DNA of 28,139 nucleotides from NCBI GenBank assembly GCA_023436425.1, contig JAEZJD010000139.1, positions 1 to 28,139 of the forward strand. The letters are read 5' to 3'. The DNA comes from Bacteroidota bacterium. GTDB lineage: Bacteria; Bacteroidota; Bacteroidia; Chitinophagales; Chitinophagaceae. Numbering within the stretch: the first letter of the stretch is position 1; every line of letters begins with the position of its first letter. The notes beneath the pieces were generated by a model that did no database searches, was not told where the DNA came from, and saw only the letters and a list, made by a program, of their open reading frames with translations. The position numbers and the translations under genes were made by a program. Positions 1 through 8,039 of the stretch are shown here, piece by piece.

Positions 1-2
1 TT

Positions 3-155
3 TTAATATCAATCAAGGGACAATGGGGGACGACTTTCAATGTGGGTAATCACGGCTGGTTCAATTTCTTCTCATATTTTTTCATTTTAGTACTAATGGT
101 AGCCTTCGATAAAACAATGAGAAAACGGAGAACGCAAATTGAGAACTTGACATAA
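3..155 (+). CDS. C-terminal end of an integral membrane protein (partial, 5' end outside window)
   Basis: An open frame enters from the left edge and ends at TAA 153-155, giving about 50 residues. They contain one hydrophobic segment (FNFFSYFFILVLMVAF) followed by a basic tail (DKTMRKRRTQIENL), so the end of the protein is probably cytoplasmic just after a last transmembrane helix. It lies 108 bp upstream of the polysaccharide export gene on the same strand, so an O-antigen ligase/polymerase or exosortase-like membrane protein of the same locus is plausible, but the fragment is too short to assign. No intrinsic terminator is visible between it and the next gene. Confidence 0.5.
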   Translation, partial: LISIKGQWGTTFNVGNHGWFNFFSYFFILVLMVAFDKTMRKRRTQIENLT

Positions 156-263
156 TCAGTTTAAAAAACGTAAAGCAATATCTATAGAAAAATAAAAAAA
201 TAAATTTTAGCCACCGCTGTAAGTAGTACCCTTTCAGCACCACCAATACACCAATAGTAAAAT

Positions 264-1061
264 ATGAAACGTAAATTTTTGAGCTGCAACCGGCTCCTGT
301 TATTCTTTTGTCTCATCACATCCATCACCTCGTGTGTCAACACGCAAAAGTCCGTGTACTTCAACGACAGGAGGGAAGAGGAAATAGATGCAGCAAAACT
401 GACCATCGAGCCCATTCTTAAAGAAGGGGACCTCGTCAGCATCACCGTTAGCAGCCTCAATCCTGAATCAAGCATTGTTTACAACACTCCCAATATTTCC
501 GCTACCTCTATTGGAGCTACGGGTAATTCAACCATCTCGCAAGCGCAGGGTTATCTCGTCAGCCAGGAAGGCACCATTCAATTTCCGGTGCTGGGCACAC
601 TGCAGGCCGCAGGGATGACAAAAAAGGCATTGGCTGACGATATCACCAGAAGGCTTAAAGAACGCAAACTATTGCTCGATCCCATTGTCACCGTTCGCTA
701 TCTGAATTTTCGCGTCACCGTAATTGGTGAAGTGGCACGCCCCAGCGTAATTCCCGTTCCCAGTGAACAAATCAACGTGCTGGAAGCACTCGGACTGGCC
801 GGGGATCTTACAATATATGGACGGCGCGACAACGTGTTGCTGATCCGCGAGGAAAACGGGAAAAAAATCATGAAGAATCTCAACCTTAATTCAGCTGAGC
901 TCCTCAAGTCGCCTTTTTTCTATTTGAAATCCAACGACGTTTTATACGTAGAGCCCAACAGGGCAAAGGTGGCTTCCACTTCGAGAACCAGCCAGGTATT
1001 GCCGCTCATACTTAGCGGACTTTCATTCACAGCAATCATCATTGACCGCATATTCAGATAA
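264..1061 (+). CDS. Polysaccharide export lipoprotein, Wza-like (Poly_export/SLBB)
   Basis: 265 residues. This is the outer-membrane/periplasmic export component of a Wzy-dependent capsule or exopolysaccharide system, expected to form the exit channel with the Wzc-like kinase encoded 11 bp downstream. The N-terminus is a lipoprotein signal: basic start, hydrophobic core and lipobox ITSC with the lipidated Cys at residue 24. The Poly_export domain follows (about 45-145, including LKEGDLVSITVSSLNP and GTIQFPVLGTLQAAG), then an SLBB-like beta-grasp domain (about 150-230, VTVIGEVARPSVIPVP and EALGLAGDLTIYGRRDNV). A C-terminal hydrophobic helix (VLPLILSGLSFTAIIID) is present, a layout common in short Bacteroidota Wza proteins. 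Family assignment rests on recognised motifs, not a search. Confidence 0.9.
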   Translation: MKRKFLSCNRLLLFFCLITSITSCVNTQKSVYFNDRREEEIDAAKLTIEPILKEGDLVSITVSSLNPESSIVYNTPNISATSIGATGNSTISQAQGYLVSQEGTIQFPVLGTLQAAGMTKKALADDITRRLKERKLLLDPIVTVRYLNFRVTVIGEVARPSVIPVPSEQINVLEALGLAGDLTIYGRRDNVLLIREENGKKIMKNLNLNSAELLKSPFFYLKSNDVLYVEPNRAKVASTSRTSQVLPLILSGLSFTAIIIDRIFR

Positions 1062-1072
1062 AAACTTTCATC

Positions 1073-3418
1073 ATGGCAGAAAATTATGTGTACCCAAACA
1101 AGAACAACTTCGAGCAGCAGGAAAATAACCTGTTGAACGACATACTGTATAAATATTCGCCTTACTGGCCACTGTTTATTGTGTTGGCAATGCTCTGCGG
1201 TAGCGGTGCATGGCTGTACCTGAGGTATAAAGTGCCGGTTTATGAATCGTCGGCAACCCTCCTGATCAAAGATGAAAAAAAGGGAATGAACGATTCTAAA
1301 CTGCTGCAGTCGCTGGACCTCTTTGCGGGCAAAAAAATCGTGGAGAACGAAATAGAAGTGCTGCACTCACGCACGCTGGCAAAGGAAGTGGTGAAAACAC
1401 TCAATCTGTATGCTCCCGTGTACACCAAAGGGCGGTTCACCGACCGTTCTGCATACGAAACGTCACCTGTTGTGATTGAAGCCGCCGCCCCCGACTCATT
1501 GAAGAAGGTGAGCAAAGTTGACTTCAGCTATTCACCGGCGGGAGTACATATCGGTGAACACACGTATGCGCTGAATCAGTTTGTATCTACACCGTACGGA
1601 CAGTTGAAGTTCAAACCGAACCCTAACTACAAGCCTTCATCAGGAAAAAAGCCGCTTTATTTTTCGCTGGTGCCTGTAAAAAGCGCTGCTGCGTCACTGT
1701 TAGGCCGGCTGAAAGTCACCGCTTCAAGCAAGCTTTCCACTGTACTCAACATGGTGCTGAAAGATGAAGTGCCCCGTCGCGGTGAAGATGCACTCAATAC
1801 ATGGATAGAAGCCTACAACCAGGCAGCCATAAAAGACAAGAACAAACTGGCTTCCAACACGCTTGCTTTTGTGGAAGACCGCCTGAAGCTCGTTACCGGT
1901 GAACTGGAGAACGTCGAAGGCGAACTACAACAATACAGAACCCGCAACAACATTGTAAACATCAGCGCCCAGGGCCAGCAATTCTTGGAAAGTGTAGGAT
2001 ACAACGATAAGAAAATGGGCGAACTCAACATTCAGCTTTCTGCACTGGAACAGGTAGAGAAATATGTAGCATCAAAGAACGACAAAGGCGGCATTGTTCC
2101 ATCCACTTTCGGCATTGGCGATCCTGTGCTCAACGAACTCCTGCAGAAACTATACAATGCTGAAATGCAGTACGAAAAAATGAAAACCACTACTGCCGAA
2201 AACGACCCTGTGATGATTGCACTCGTGGATCAGATCAACAAGCTGCGCCCCAGCATTTTGGAAAACATTCGCAGCCAGCGTAAAAATCTCGAAGCCGGTC
2301 GTGGCGACATCTATGCTGCCAACAATCGCTATTCGTCCATGCTGCAAACGATACCGCAAAAGGAAAGACAATTGCTGGAGATCAGCCGGCAACAAGGCAT
2401 AAAGAACGGCATCTACACCTTCCTGCTGCAAAAGCGTGAAGAAACTGCACTGGCTTATGCATCAGAAGTGGCAGACAGCCGGTTGGTGGACAGTGCTGAA
2501 TCGTATGGCCCGGTCAGTCCCAAAGTGCCGTTAACCTATCTTATTTCTCTCGTTGCCGCGTTAGCGCTTGGCATCTTGTTCGTGTCGGCAAAAGAGGTTA
2601 TTAACAGAAATGTATTATTCAGCTCCGAGATAGAAAAGCTGACAACAGCGCCCATATTAGGTGAAATTGCATTCGAGCCATCTAAAAAACAACTGGTGAT
2701 TGGCGATGGTAAACGCACTTTCGTAGCCGAGCAGCTGCGTCAGTTGCGAACATCGCTTGGCTACCTGGGCATCAACCGCAGCAAAAAGAAAATCCTGGTC
2801 ACCTCTACTATTTCAGGTGAAGGCAAGAGCTTCATATCCGCCAATCTGGGCGTCAGCCTTGCTCTTATGGGTAAAAAGGTAGCGCTGCTCGAGCTGGATT
2901 TGCGCAAGCCAAAATTGAGTGCCATGTTCGGTGTTGATCGCTCCGTTGGACTGACCAACTATTTCATTGGTGATAAGGAGCCTGAAGAGATCATCAGGAA
3001 GACCGGCTACAATGAAAATCTTTTTATAATTCCGTCGGGTCCTGTTCCACCGAATCCGTCGGAGTTGATCCTGAACGGCAAATTACAGGAGTTGTTTGCT
3101 TATCTCGAAAATCATTTCGATTACATCATTACCGATACATCACCCATCAGCCCTGTTACCGATGCGTACATCATTTCGCCCATGTGCGATGCTACGCTGT
3201 ACATCGTTCGTCACGGTGTTACACCGCGCAGCTATGTAAAGCGGCTGGATGACCACCTGCGCACAAAGCCGCTGAACAATATGGCTATCGTTTTCAACGG
3301 GGTTAAAGGCCGGGGCTTTGGAAGATACGGCTACGGCTATGGCTATGGTAACGGTTACGGTTATGGGTATTTGGAAGATGGTAGCAAGAAACGAAAGAAG
3401 GCGAAGGTGAAAGGATGA
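1073..3418 (+). CDS. Wzc-like polysaccharide co-polymerase / tyrosine autokinase
   Basis: 781 residues, full length for a fused PCP-2a protein and BY-kinase. It controls polymerisation and export of the polysaccharide with the Wza-like partner upstream. Transmembrane helix 1 is near residues 32-50 (WPLFIVLAMLCGSGAWLYL). A Wzz domain and a long helical periplasmic region (about 260-450) follow, then transmembrane helix 2 near 485-507. The cytoplasmic kinase shows Walker A (TISGEGKS, about 578-585), Walker A' (VALLELDLRKPK, about 603-614) and Walker B (YIITDTSP, about 683-690). The C-terminus is a Gly/Tyr tail with seven tyrosines about 750-770 (GRYGYGYGYGNGYGYGYL), the expected autophosphorylation cluster, then a basic end (KKRKKAKVKG). 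A 446-bp gene-free leader separates it from the next gene. Confidence 0.93.
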   Translation: MAENYVYPNKNNFEQQENNLLNDILYKYSPYWPLFIVLAMLCGSGAWLYLRYKVPVYESSATLLIKDEKKGMNDSKLLQSLDLFAGKKIVENEIEVLHSRTLAKEVVKTLNLYAPVYTKGRFTDRSAYETSPVVIEAAAPDSLKKVSKVDFSYSPAGVHIGEHTYALNQFVSTPYGQLKFKPNPNYKPSSGKKPLYFSLVPVKSAAASLLGRLKVTASSKLSTVLNMVLKDEVPRRGEDALNTWIEAYNQAAIKDKNKLASNTLAFVEDRLKLVTGELENVEGELQQYRTRNNIVNISAQGQQFLESVGYNDKKMGELNIQLSALEQVEKYVASKNDKGGIVPSTFGIGDPVLNELLQKLYNAEMQYEKMKTTTAENDPVMIALVDQINKLRPSILENIRSQRKNLEAGRGDIYAANNRYSSMLQTIPQKERQLLEISRQQGIKNGIYTFLLQKREETALAYASEVADSRLVDSAESYGPVSPKVPLTYLISLVAALALGILFVSAKEVINRNVLFSSEIEKLTTAPILGEIAFEPSKKQLVIGDGKRTFVAEQLRQLRTSLGYLGINRSKKKILVTSTISGEGKSFISANLGVSLALMGKKVALLELDLRKPKLSAMFGVDRSVGLTNYFIGDKEPEEIIRKTGYNENLFIIPSGPVPPNPSELILNGKLQELFAYLENHFDYIITDTSPISPVTDAYIISPMCDATLYIVRHGVTPRSYVKRLDDHLRTKPLNNMAIVFNGVKGRGFGRYGYGYGYGNGYGYGYLEDGSKKRKKAKVKG

Positions 3419-3430
3419 TGAAGGGTTGAG

Positions 3431-3463
3431 TTTAAAGCCTTCCTGCCGGAAGGCACGTTTAAA
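3431..3463. repeat. Inverted repeat / hairpin after the tyrosine kinase gene
   Basis: GCCTTCC (3437-3443) pairs perfectly with GGAAGGC (3448-3454) over a TGCC loop. TTTAAA occurs immediately outside on the left (3431-3436) and three bases out on the right (3458-3463) and could extend the stem around a bulge. It lies 12 bp after the stop of the kinase gene. Only three T's follow, so it is a poor intrinsic terminator; an mRNA-end stabiliser, attenuator or dispersed REP-like element are alternatives. Confidence 0.45.
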
Positions 3464-3514
3464 GTTTCCGGTTTCGTTCATGGTTGATAGATGCTGGTAT
3501 AGCTCTTGGCGGAA

Positions 3515-3550
3515 CCTCTGGAACATCTGTAACCTTTGAACCGTTGAAAC
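3515..3550. repeat. 9-bp direct repeat, patch 1 (degenerate CCTTTGAAA)
   Basis: Four contiguous 9-bp units read CCTCTGGAA, CATCTGTAA, CCTTTGAAC and CGTTGAAAC. They share the core C-NTNTGAA with the cleaner patch at 3777-3821, so both patches look like remnants of one minisatellite type within the antiterminator leader. Confidence 0.55.
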
Positions 3551-3776
3551 AAAAAAGAACGTCATTGCTATCCGGACAGTACACAGCAAACTGTGAACAG
3601 GAATCAGTGGACGGTGTGATCCGTCAAAGTGAAGAGAGAACAACATACGAGGATAAGGTAGAAGGTAAATAAAAAAAACCTTAAACCGCAAACTCAAAAC
3701 TTAAAAAGTCCATGTGACTGAGATGGGCGAAGCCCGCCATGACGTGAAGGATCAAACGATTGAAAATGACTCAAAA

Positions 3777-3821
3777 CTTTTGAAGCCTCTGAACCCTTTG
3801 AAACTTCTGAAACCTTTGAAA
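3777..3821. repeat. 9-bp direct repeat, patch 2 (consensus CCTTTGAAA)
   Basis: Five contiguous 9-bp units read CTTTTGAAG, CCTCTGAAC, CCTTTGAAA, CTTCTGAAA and CCTTTGAAA. A degraded continuation (CCAACCCTA, AACCTAAAA, CCTTAAATC) runs to about 3850. The patch ends within about 45 bp of the NusG-like start codon, so it would be in the 5' leader of that mRNA. In one reverse frame it encodes a meaningless Ser-Lys-Val repeat, so it is not coding. Confidence 0.65.
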
Positions 3822-3864
3822 CCAACCCTAAACCTAAAACCTTAAATCCGAAACCGTTCACACT

Positions 3865-4404
3865 ATGCCTAATCAATTACGATGGTACGCCATCTACTGC
3901 ATGCCACGCTGGGAAAAGAAGATTGCAGAAACGCTTTCCCGCAAAAACATTATCAACTACTGTCCGCTGAACAAGGTACAGAAGCAGTGGAGCGACAGGA
4001 AAAAGGTTGTGGAAGAGCCGCTTTTCAAATCGTATGTATTTGTACGGCTTACGGCTGCACAACATCTGGCAGTTCGCCAGGTTAACGGCGTGCTGAATTT
4101 CGTTTACTGGCTGGGAAAGCCTGCTGTGATCCGCGATGCGGAAATAGAAACGATTCAGCGCTTCCTCAGCGATTACACCGATGTGCGTGTAGAAAAAACA
4201 GAAGTAGAGGTGGACGACCGAGTGCGCATTATCGGCGGACCTTTTATGGACTACGAAGGCGAAGTACTTGAAGTGAACAACAACTCCGTTAAAGTGCAGC
4301 TTCCGTCACTTGGATATGCGTTGGTAGCTAAAATGGAGAAAGGCAGCGTGCAACTGATATACAGAAACAACACAACAGTGCAATTAAGAGTTGCCGCCCG
4401 GTAA
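3865..4404 (+). CDS. NusG-family transcription antiterminator (UpxY/RfaH-like)
   Basis: 179 residues. It is a specialised NusG paralogue that is expected to load on RNA polymerase and let it read through the long polysaccharide operon beginning 2 bp after its stop. The NGN domain spans about residues 6-110 (RWYAIYCMPRWEKKIAETL; QWSDRKKVVEEPLFKSYVFV; NFVYWLGKPAVI). A KOW-type C-terminal domain follows at about 115-165 (VDDRVRIIGGPFMDYEGEVL). In Bacteroides, UpxY proteins are the first genes of capsule operons, and the position here matches. Housekeeping NusG is less likely because of the capsule context and the absence of ribosomal neighbours. The ATG start preserves the complete NGN domain. 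Confidence 0.88.
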   Translation: MPNQLRWYAIYCMPRWEKKIAETLSRKNIINYCPLNKVQKQWSDRKKVVEEPLFKSYVFVRLTAAQHLAVRQVNGVLNFVYWLGKPAVIRDAEIETIQRFLSDYTDVRVEKTEVEVDDRVRIIGGPFMDYEGEVLEVNNNSVKVQLPSLGYALVAKMEKGSVQLIYRNNTTVQLRVAAR

Positions 4405-4405
4405 T

Positions 4406-5752
4406 ATGGAAGTATCAATCCCTAGCTTAAGACAAAGTAAAGATATTCGGGAGCGAAAGGCCGCCATTGGGAGCATTGTGTCCTTTGGATTGAAAATCGC
4501 AAGTGTGATTGTTTCTTTCTTTTCTATTCCGGTAGTTCTTGATTTTGTTAGCAAAGAGACGTTTGGTATCTGGCTGGTTATCTCTTCTTCCTTTGCGTTG
4601 GTAAACGTTCTTGATTTCGGCCTAGGAGACGGCTTGCGGAACAAATTTGCAGAAGCCAAGGCGAAAAATGATGTGGCTTTGCAAAAGCAGTACGTAAGCA
4701 CCACTTATTTCACAAATTCCATTTTATCGTTTACAGTCGTTCTAGTCTTCTTTCTGGTCACTCAATTTTTTAGTTGGCACAAACTTTTTAACTTGCCTTT
4801 GTCATTTGAGCCGCAGCTTCGCGACGCAACCAGCATTGCCGTAGTATTTACATGCTTACAATTCTTTCTGCAGGCCATATTGAACCTCCTTAAAGGAGAT
4901 CAAAGATTTGCGCATGCTTCAGTTATTGGATTCGTACTTAATTTATTTTCACTGTTATCTATAATAGCAGTCAAGTTGTTAGGTATTAAAGGGAATCTCG
5001 TAGTGTTGGTTGTCGCCTACTTCGCAGTCCCAAACGTCGTTTTATTGTTTATTTCAATTCATCTTTTTCTAAAAAGATATAGTCAAATCAAACCGGCTTT
5101 AAGATGTATCAGATCACGACATGTCAAAGAGTTGATGTCTTTGAGCAGTAAGTTTTTTATAATTAACGTATTGGGTATCGTCTCACTTCAGTTAATTAAT
5201 CTACTGGTAATACGTGAGTTTTCTGCAACAGTTGTGACAGACTTTAATCTTATGTACCGGTATTACTTCCTGTTGATTGCCTTCAGTACTATATTATTTA
5301 ATCCGTTATGGTCAGCATTCACAGAGGCGATTGTGAAAAAGGATAATGACTGGGTTCGAGCATGCTTGCGCAAGTGCCACCGCTATTCATTTCTCCTTGT
5401 TCTTTCCATCCCAATCTTCGTTTTGTTATCCAATAAATTTATCTCGTACTGGTCCGGACATCCGTTCCACGCAGCCTTAGCTGTGAATATACTTTTCGGA
5501 CTATGGGCTGCCGTGGCTATTGTAACTGAACCTGTAAAAATGCTGATCAAAGGAGCGGGCGAACTGAATTCGTACGTGATAATTTCGCTGCTAGCTACTC
5601 TAATGCAGGCTGCAGTATCCGTAGCTCTGATTAAGTATTTTAATCTCAACGTAGCGGCTGTATTGATCGGGGTTTTGATTTGTCAGTTAAGTATTCTATA
5701 TATTTTAAATGAAGAAAAAAACAAGATGCTGTCTTCGCTAGAACACCATTAA
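4406..5752 (+). CDS. Wzx-like polysaccharide flippase (MOP superfamily)
   Basis: 448 residues from the ATG at 4406. A TTG at 4391 would overlap the NusG-like gene and is less likely, since the ATG sits 1 bp after that stop. The product is expected to flip undecaprenyl-linked repeat units across the inner membrane. It is hydrophobic throughout, with about 12-14 predicted helices, for example IGSIVSFGLKIASVIVSFFS near the N-terminus and AVSVALIKYFNLNVAAVLIG near the end. The motif LDFGLGDGLRNKFAEA (about 66-81) is typical of the MATE-like polysaccharide transporter family. Its codons are AT-richer than the flanking kinase and NusG-like genes, marking entry into the variable core. Confidence 0.87.
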   Translation: MEVSIPSLRQSKDIRERKAAIGSIVSFGLKIASVIVSFFSIPVVLDFVSKETFGIWLVISSSFALVNVLDFGLGDGLRNKFAEAKAKNDVALQKQYVSTTYFTNSILSFTVVLVFFLVTQFFSWHKLFNLPLSFEPQLRDATSIAVVFTCLQFFLQAILNLLKGDQRFAHASVIGFVLNLFSLLSIIAVKLLGIKGNLVVLVVAYFAVPNVVLLFISIHLFLKRYSQIKPALRCIRSRHVKELMSLSSKFFIINVLGIVSLQLINLLVIREFSATVVTDFNLMYRYYFLLIAFSTILFNPLWSAFTEAIVKKDNDWVRACLRKCHRYSFLLVLSIPIFVLLSNKFISYWSGHPFHAALAVNILFGLWAAVAIVTEPVKMLIKGAGELNSYVIISLLATLMQAAVSVALIKYFNLNVAAVLIGVLICQLSILYILNEEKNKMLSSLEHH

Positions 5753-5760
5753 ATCGTAAC

Positions 5761-6987
5761 GTGAAATTCAGGATTACAATATTATTATTAGTACTGTATG
5801 TGTCAGCGTTTAAAGGGTTTCTCTTTGATGTTTTCTCTGTTGAAAAGCAGCTAACTTCCACAATATTATTAGCGGAGGACGTCCTAGTCACGGCCTTGGG
5901 CGTGTCGTTGCTTCGAAACACCCGAAGAAGGTATGTTTTTGCTTTCGTTTTTCTATTGCTAATATCGTTGATTAACTACTTAAATAACGATTCGGCTTCT
6001 TTAACTCAATACCTAAGTGGTCTCCGTGAATTAGCCAATTTTGTTTGCTTTTTCGTCATTTTTCATGCGGTATTTTGCTCGGAGTACAAAATTGTGTTTG
6101 AAAAGAATTTCAAACGGTTTGTGCTCATTTTTCTTTTTAGCCAAATACCAGTTTCAATTTATCAATATTTGTCCCATGGATCAACAGCCGGTGATTGGGT
6201 GGGCGGTACGCTGGGGACTGGCGGGTCTGGAGTATTAACGATTGCTCTTTTGTTAATGATAGTATATTTCATTTATCAAACAAATGACGTAAAGAAGCAG
6301 CTACTTTCCCTTCTCGCATTCTCGCCTTTTCTCATCCCAACTTTCCTGAACGAGACGAAGATTACATTTCTACTTGTTCCATTAATGATGGTTTGTTTGA
6401 TACGCTTTAAAAACAAGTTTTTCCCGCTCGTGTTAACTTCCGTTGCAGTTGTTTTCGTTTTCATCTACGCTGACATTTATAATGAATTCAAAGGTGATTC
6501 CTATAATGCAGATTTTCAAGATGTGTACACCTCGGAGTTTCTTCAGGACTATTTGGCTGGGCAGGACTTGACGGTAGAAGATATCCCAAGATTAACGAAG
6601 CTAGGCGTAGGTACGCAGCTCTTGAGCGAAGATCAACGGCTGTTTTTTGGAGAAGATATTGCTGCATTCAAGGGCGGAAGTACGACAGACCTATCAGCTT
6701 TCGCAAGTAGTCATGAATGGTTAATCGTGGGTTCGAGACCCTTTTTATTTTATCTGTTAATCTCTGGAGGAATAGCACTCGTCTGTCTGATTTCATTCCT
6801 TGTGTTGAAGGAGCTTCTCGAAAAACCGAGCGGGGAAAATTTTTCATTTCCACCTCCTGCGAGGTTTCTTCTGTTATTGTTTGTGATACTGTTGTTTTAT
6901 AATGATTCTCTACGAAGTAATTTTTTCCAGTTCGTTTTTATTTCAATGATTTTCTTTTCCAAGCAAACACCTGATGCAAAAACGTAA
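5761..6987 (+). CDS. O-antigen polymerase (Wzy) / ligase-like membrane protein
   Basis: 408 residues from a GTG start 8 bp after the flippase stop. About ten hydrophobic segments are seen (ITILLLVLYVSAFKGFLF, YVFAFVFLLLISLINYL, GVLTIALLLMIVYFIY, FLLLLFVILLFYNDSL). A large soluble loop lies at about residues 240-325 (from YADIYNEFKGDSYNADF to the segment before RPFLFYLLISGGIALV). Multiple helices plus one large late periplasmic loop is the Wzy/WaaL architecture. Its place between flippase and glycosyltransferases in a locus with a Wzc-like protein favours the repeat-unit polymerase. Wzy sequences diverge strongly, so this rests on topology and context. It overlaps the next gene by 14 bp. Confidence 0.72.
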   Translation: MKFRITILLLVLYVSAFKGFLFDVFSVEKQLTSTILLAEDVLVTALGVSLLRNTRRRYVFAFVFLLLISLINYLNNDSASLTQYLSGLRELANFVCFFVIFHAVFCSEYKIVFEKNFKRFVLIFLFSQIPVSIYQYLSHGSTAGDWVGGTLGTGGSGVLTIALLLMIVYFIYQTNDVKKQLLSLLAFSPFLIPTFLNETKITFLLVPLMMVCLIRFKNKFFPLVLTSVAVVFVFIYADIYNEFKGDSYNADFQDVYTSEFLQDYLAGQDLTVEDIPRLTKLGVGTQLLSEDQRLFFGEDIAAFKGGSTTDLSAFASSHEWLIVGSRPFLFYLLISGGIALVCLISFLVLKELLEKPSGENFSFPPPARFLLLLFVILLFYNDSLRSNFFQFVFISMIFFSKQTPDAKT

Positions 6988-8032
6988 AAGGCGACTGTTG
7001 ATCGTTACTACTTCTCAGTTTGGCTATCTTATAGACACTTACAAATATTGCCAATACTGCCAAAATGAATTCGAAATCACATACCTGTGCTGGGATTATG
7101 GCAAAACTAAATTGCATTTGAGTAACACAGATGTAATATATGTTAGCAGGAACGGGTCATTGCCTCAACGCAATTTCAGGTTGCTTCTCGCTGTTCACAG
7201 GGAGATAGCGAGAGGATACGATGTCGTATTCTGCCCTTATGTGCGAGGCATATCGTTGGTTAAACTTTTTAATATACATCAAAAATTTGTTTTTGATGTA
7301 CGCACATTATCGGTGCAAACCAATCTTCTGAAACGAAGAATTTATAACCTTTTCCTCAACCTTGAAAGCCTGCCATTCAAATATGTGACGACTGTCAGCC
7401 AGGGAGTAGCGAATCAACTGTTTTTCAAGAAATCTGAGTTATTACCCTTAGGTGCAGATCCCATAATAAGACAAAAAGTACATACCGGGAAGTTTAACCT
7501 CCTGTACGTTGGAACTCTTCAAGGTCGTAATATAATCGAAGCTGTTAAGGGTTTTAAAAGCTACATTGATCACTATGAGAGAAGTGACCTTCACTTCATT
7601 ATTGTAGGAGATTCTCCCGATGGTGAGCTTGAAGAAATCAACCGGTTTGTTCAACACAAAAAGTTACAAGATGTTGTCACTTTGACGGGAAGGATTAAAC
7701 ACCAGGAACTTGAAAAATTTTTCAATATTGCATCCATTGGTGTGAGTTTTATTCCGATGACAAAATGGTATCAGCACCAGCCGCCCACCAAAACATATGA
7801 GTACCTGCTTGCGGGTTTACCGGTACTTGCCACCCGAACGTTTGAAAATGCAAAAGTGATAAACGAAAGCAACGGCGTACTGATCTCTGATGATGCAAAG
7901 GGCTTTTTCCGTGGTCTGGAAACGATTATAAAAAATTTTGGCAATTATACCAACAAACCTCCCGAGTCCTATGATCGTTTTACGTGGGCTTACATTGCGC
8001 AAAACAATTTTCGAAATCTGATAGCGGACTAA
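6974..8032 (+). CDS. Glycosyltransferase, GT4-like (GT-B fold)
   Basis: 352 residues; probably transfers a sugar from a nucleotide donor to the lipid-linked repeat unit at the cytoplasmic face. The N-terminal half is divergent (RRLLIVTTSQFGYLIDTYKY). The second GT-B domain has the usual signature: LLYVGTLQGRNIIEAVKGF (about 175-193), DLHFIIVGDSPDGELEEI, a helix-turn around VVTLTGRIKHQELEKFF, and the donor-binding YEYLLAGLPVLAT (about 275-287) with the conserved Glu. The start overlaps the Wzy-like gene by 14 bp, indicating translational coupling. Donor and acceptor cannot be read from the sequence. Confidence 0.83.
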   Translation: MQKRKRRLLIVTTSQFGYLIDTYKYCQYCQNEFEITYLCWDYGKTKLHLSNTDVIYVSRNGSLPQRNFRLLLAVHREIARGYDVVFCPYVRGISLVKLFNIHQKFVFDVRTLSVQTNLLKRRIYNLFLNLESLPFKYVTTVSQGVANQLFFKKSELLPLGADPIIRQKVHTGKFNLLYVGTLQGRNIIEAVKGFKSYIDHYERSDLHFIIVGDSPDGELEEINRFVQHKKLQDVVTLTGRIKHQELEKFFNIASIGVSFIPMTKWYQHQPPTKTYEYLLAGLPVLATRTFENAKVINESNGVLISDDAKGFFRGLETIIKNFGNYTNKPPESYDRFTWAYIAQNNFRNLIAD

Positions 8033-8039
8033 TCAGTTT

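Larger units (their letters stand above)
3419..3864 (+). promoter_or_regulatory. Gene-free leader upstream of the NusG-like gene
   Basis: 446 bp with no convincing gene, in an otherwise tightly packed locus. It contains a perfect 7-bp hairpin (GCCTTCC/GGAAGGC, 3437-3454) flanked by TTTAAA on both sides, a short hairpin GGGC-GAA-GCCC (3725-3735), and two patches of a 9-bp repeat (3515-3550 and 3777-3821). No consensus TAnnTTTG promoter box was found. UpxY/RfaH-type antiterminators act on the leader of their own operon, so this stretch may carry the recruitment or attenuation signals; that is inference. Confidence 0.4.

Noticed and set aside
147..175. TTGACA at 147-152 as a sigma70-type promoter for the export gene
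   Set aside because: Bacteroidota use TTG / TAnnTTTG elements, there is no good -10 at the right distance, and TTGACA overlaps the end of the upstream coding frame.
3484..3672. 62-codon + strand frame in the antiterminator leader
   Set aside because: It runs through the 9-bp repeat patch, has no recognisable domain and no plausible coupling; it is best seen as leader sequence.
3515..3821. CRISPR-like array
   Set aside because: The repeats are 9-bp contiguous units without unique spacers and without cas genes.
4391..4405. TTG start for the flippase gene
   Set aside because: It would overlap the NusG-like gene by 14 bp and adds MPPGN, which has no family support; an ATG lies 1 bp after that stop.
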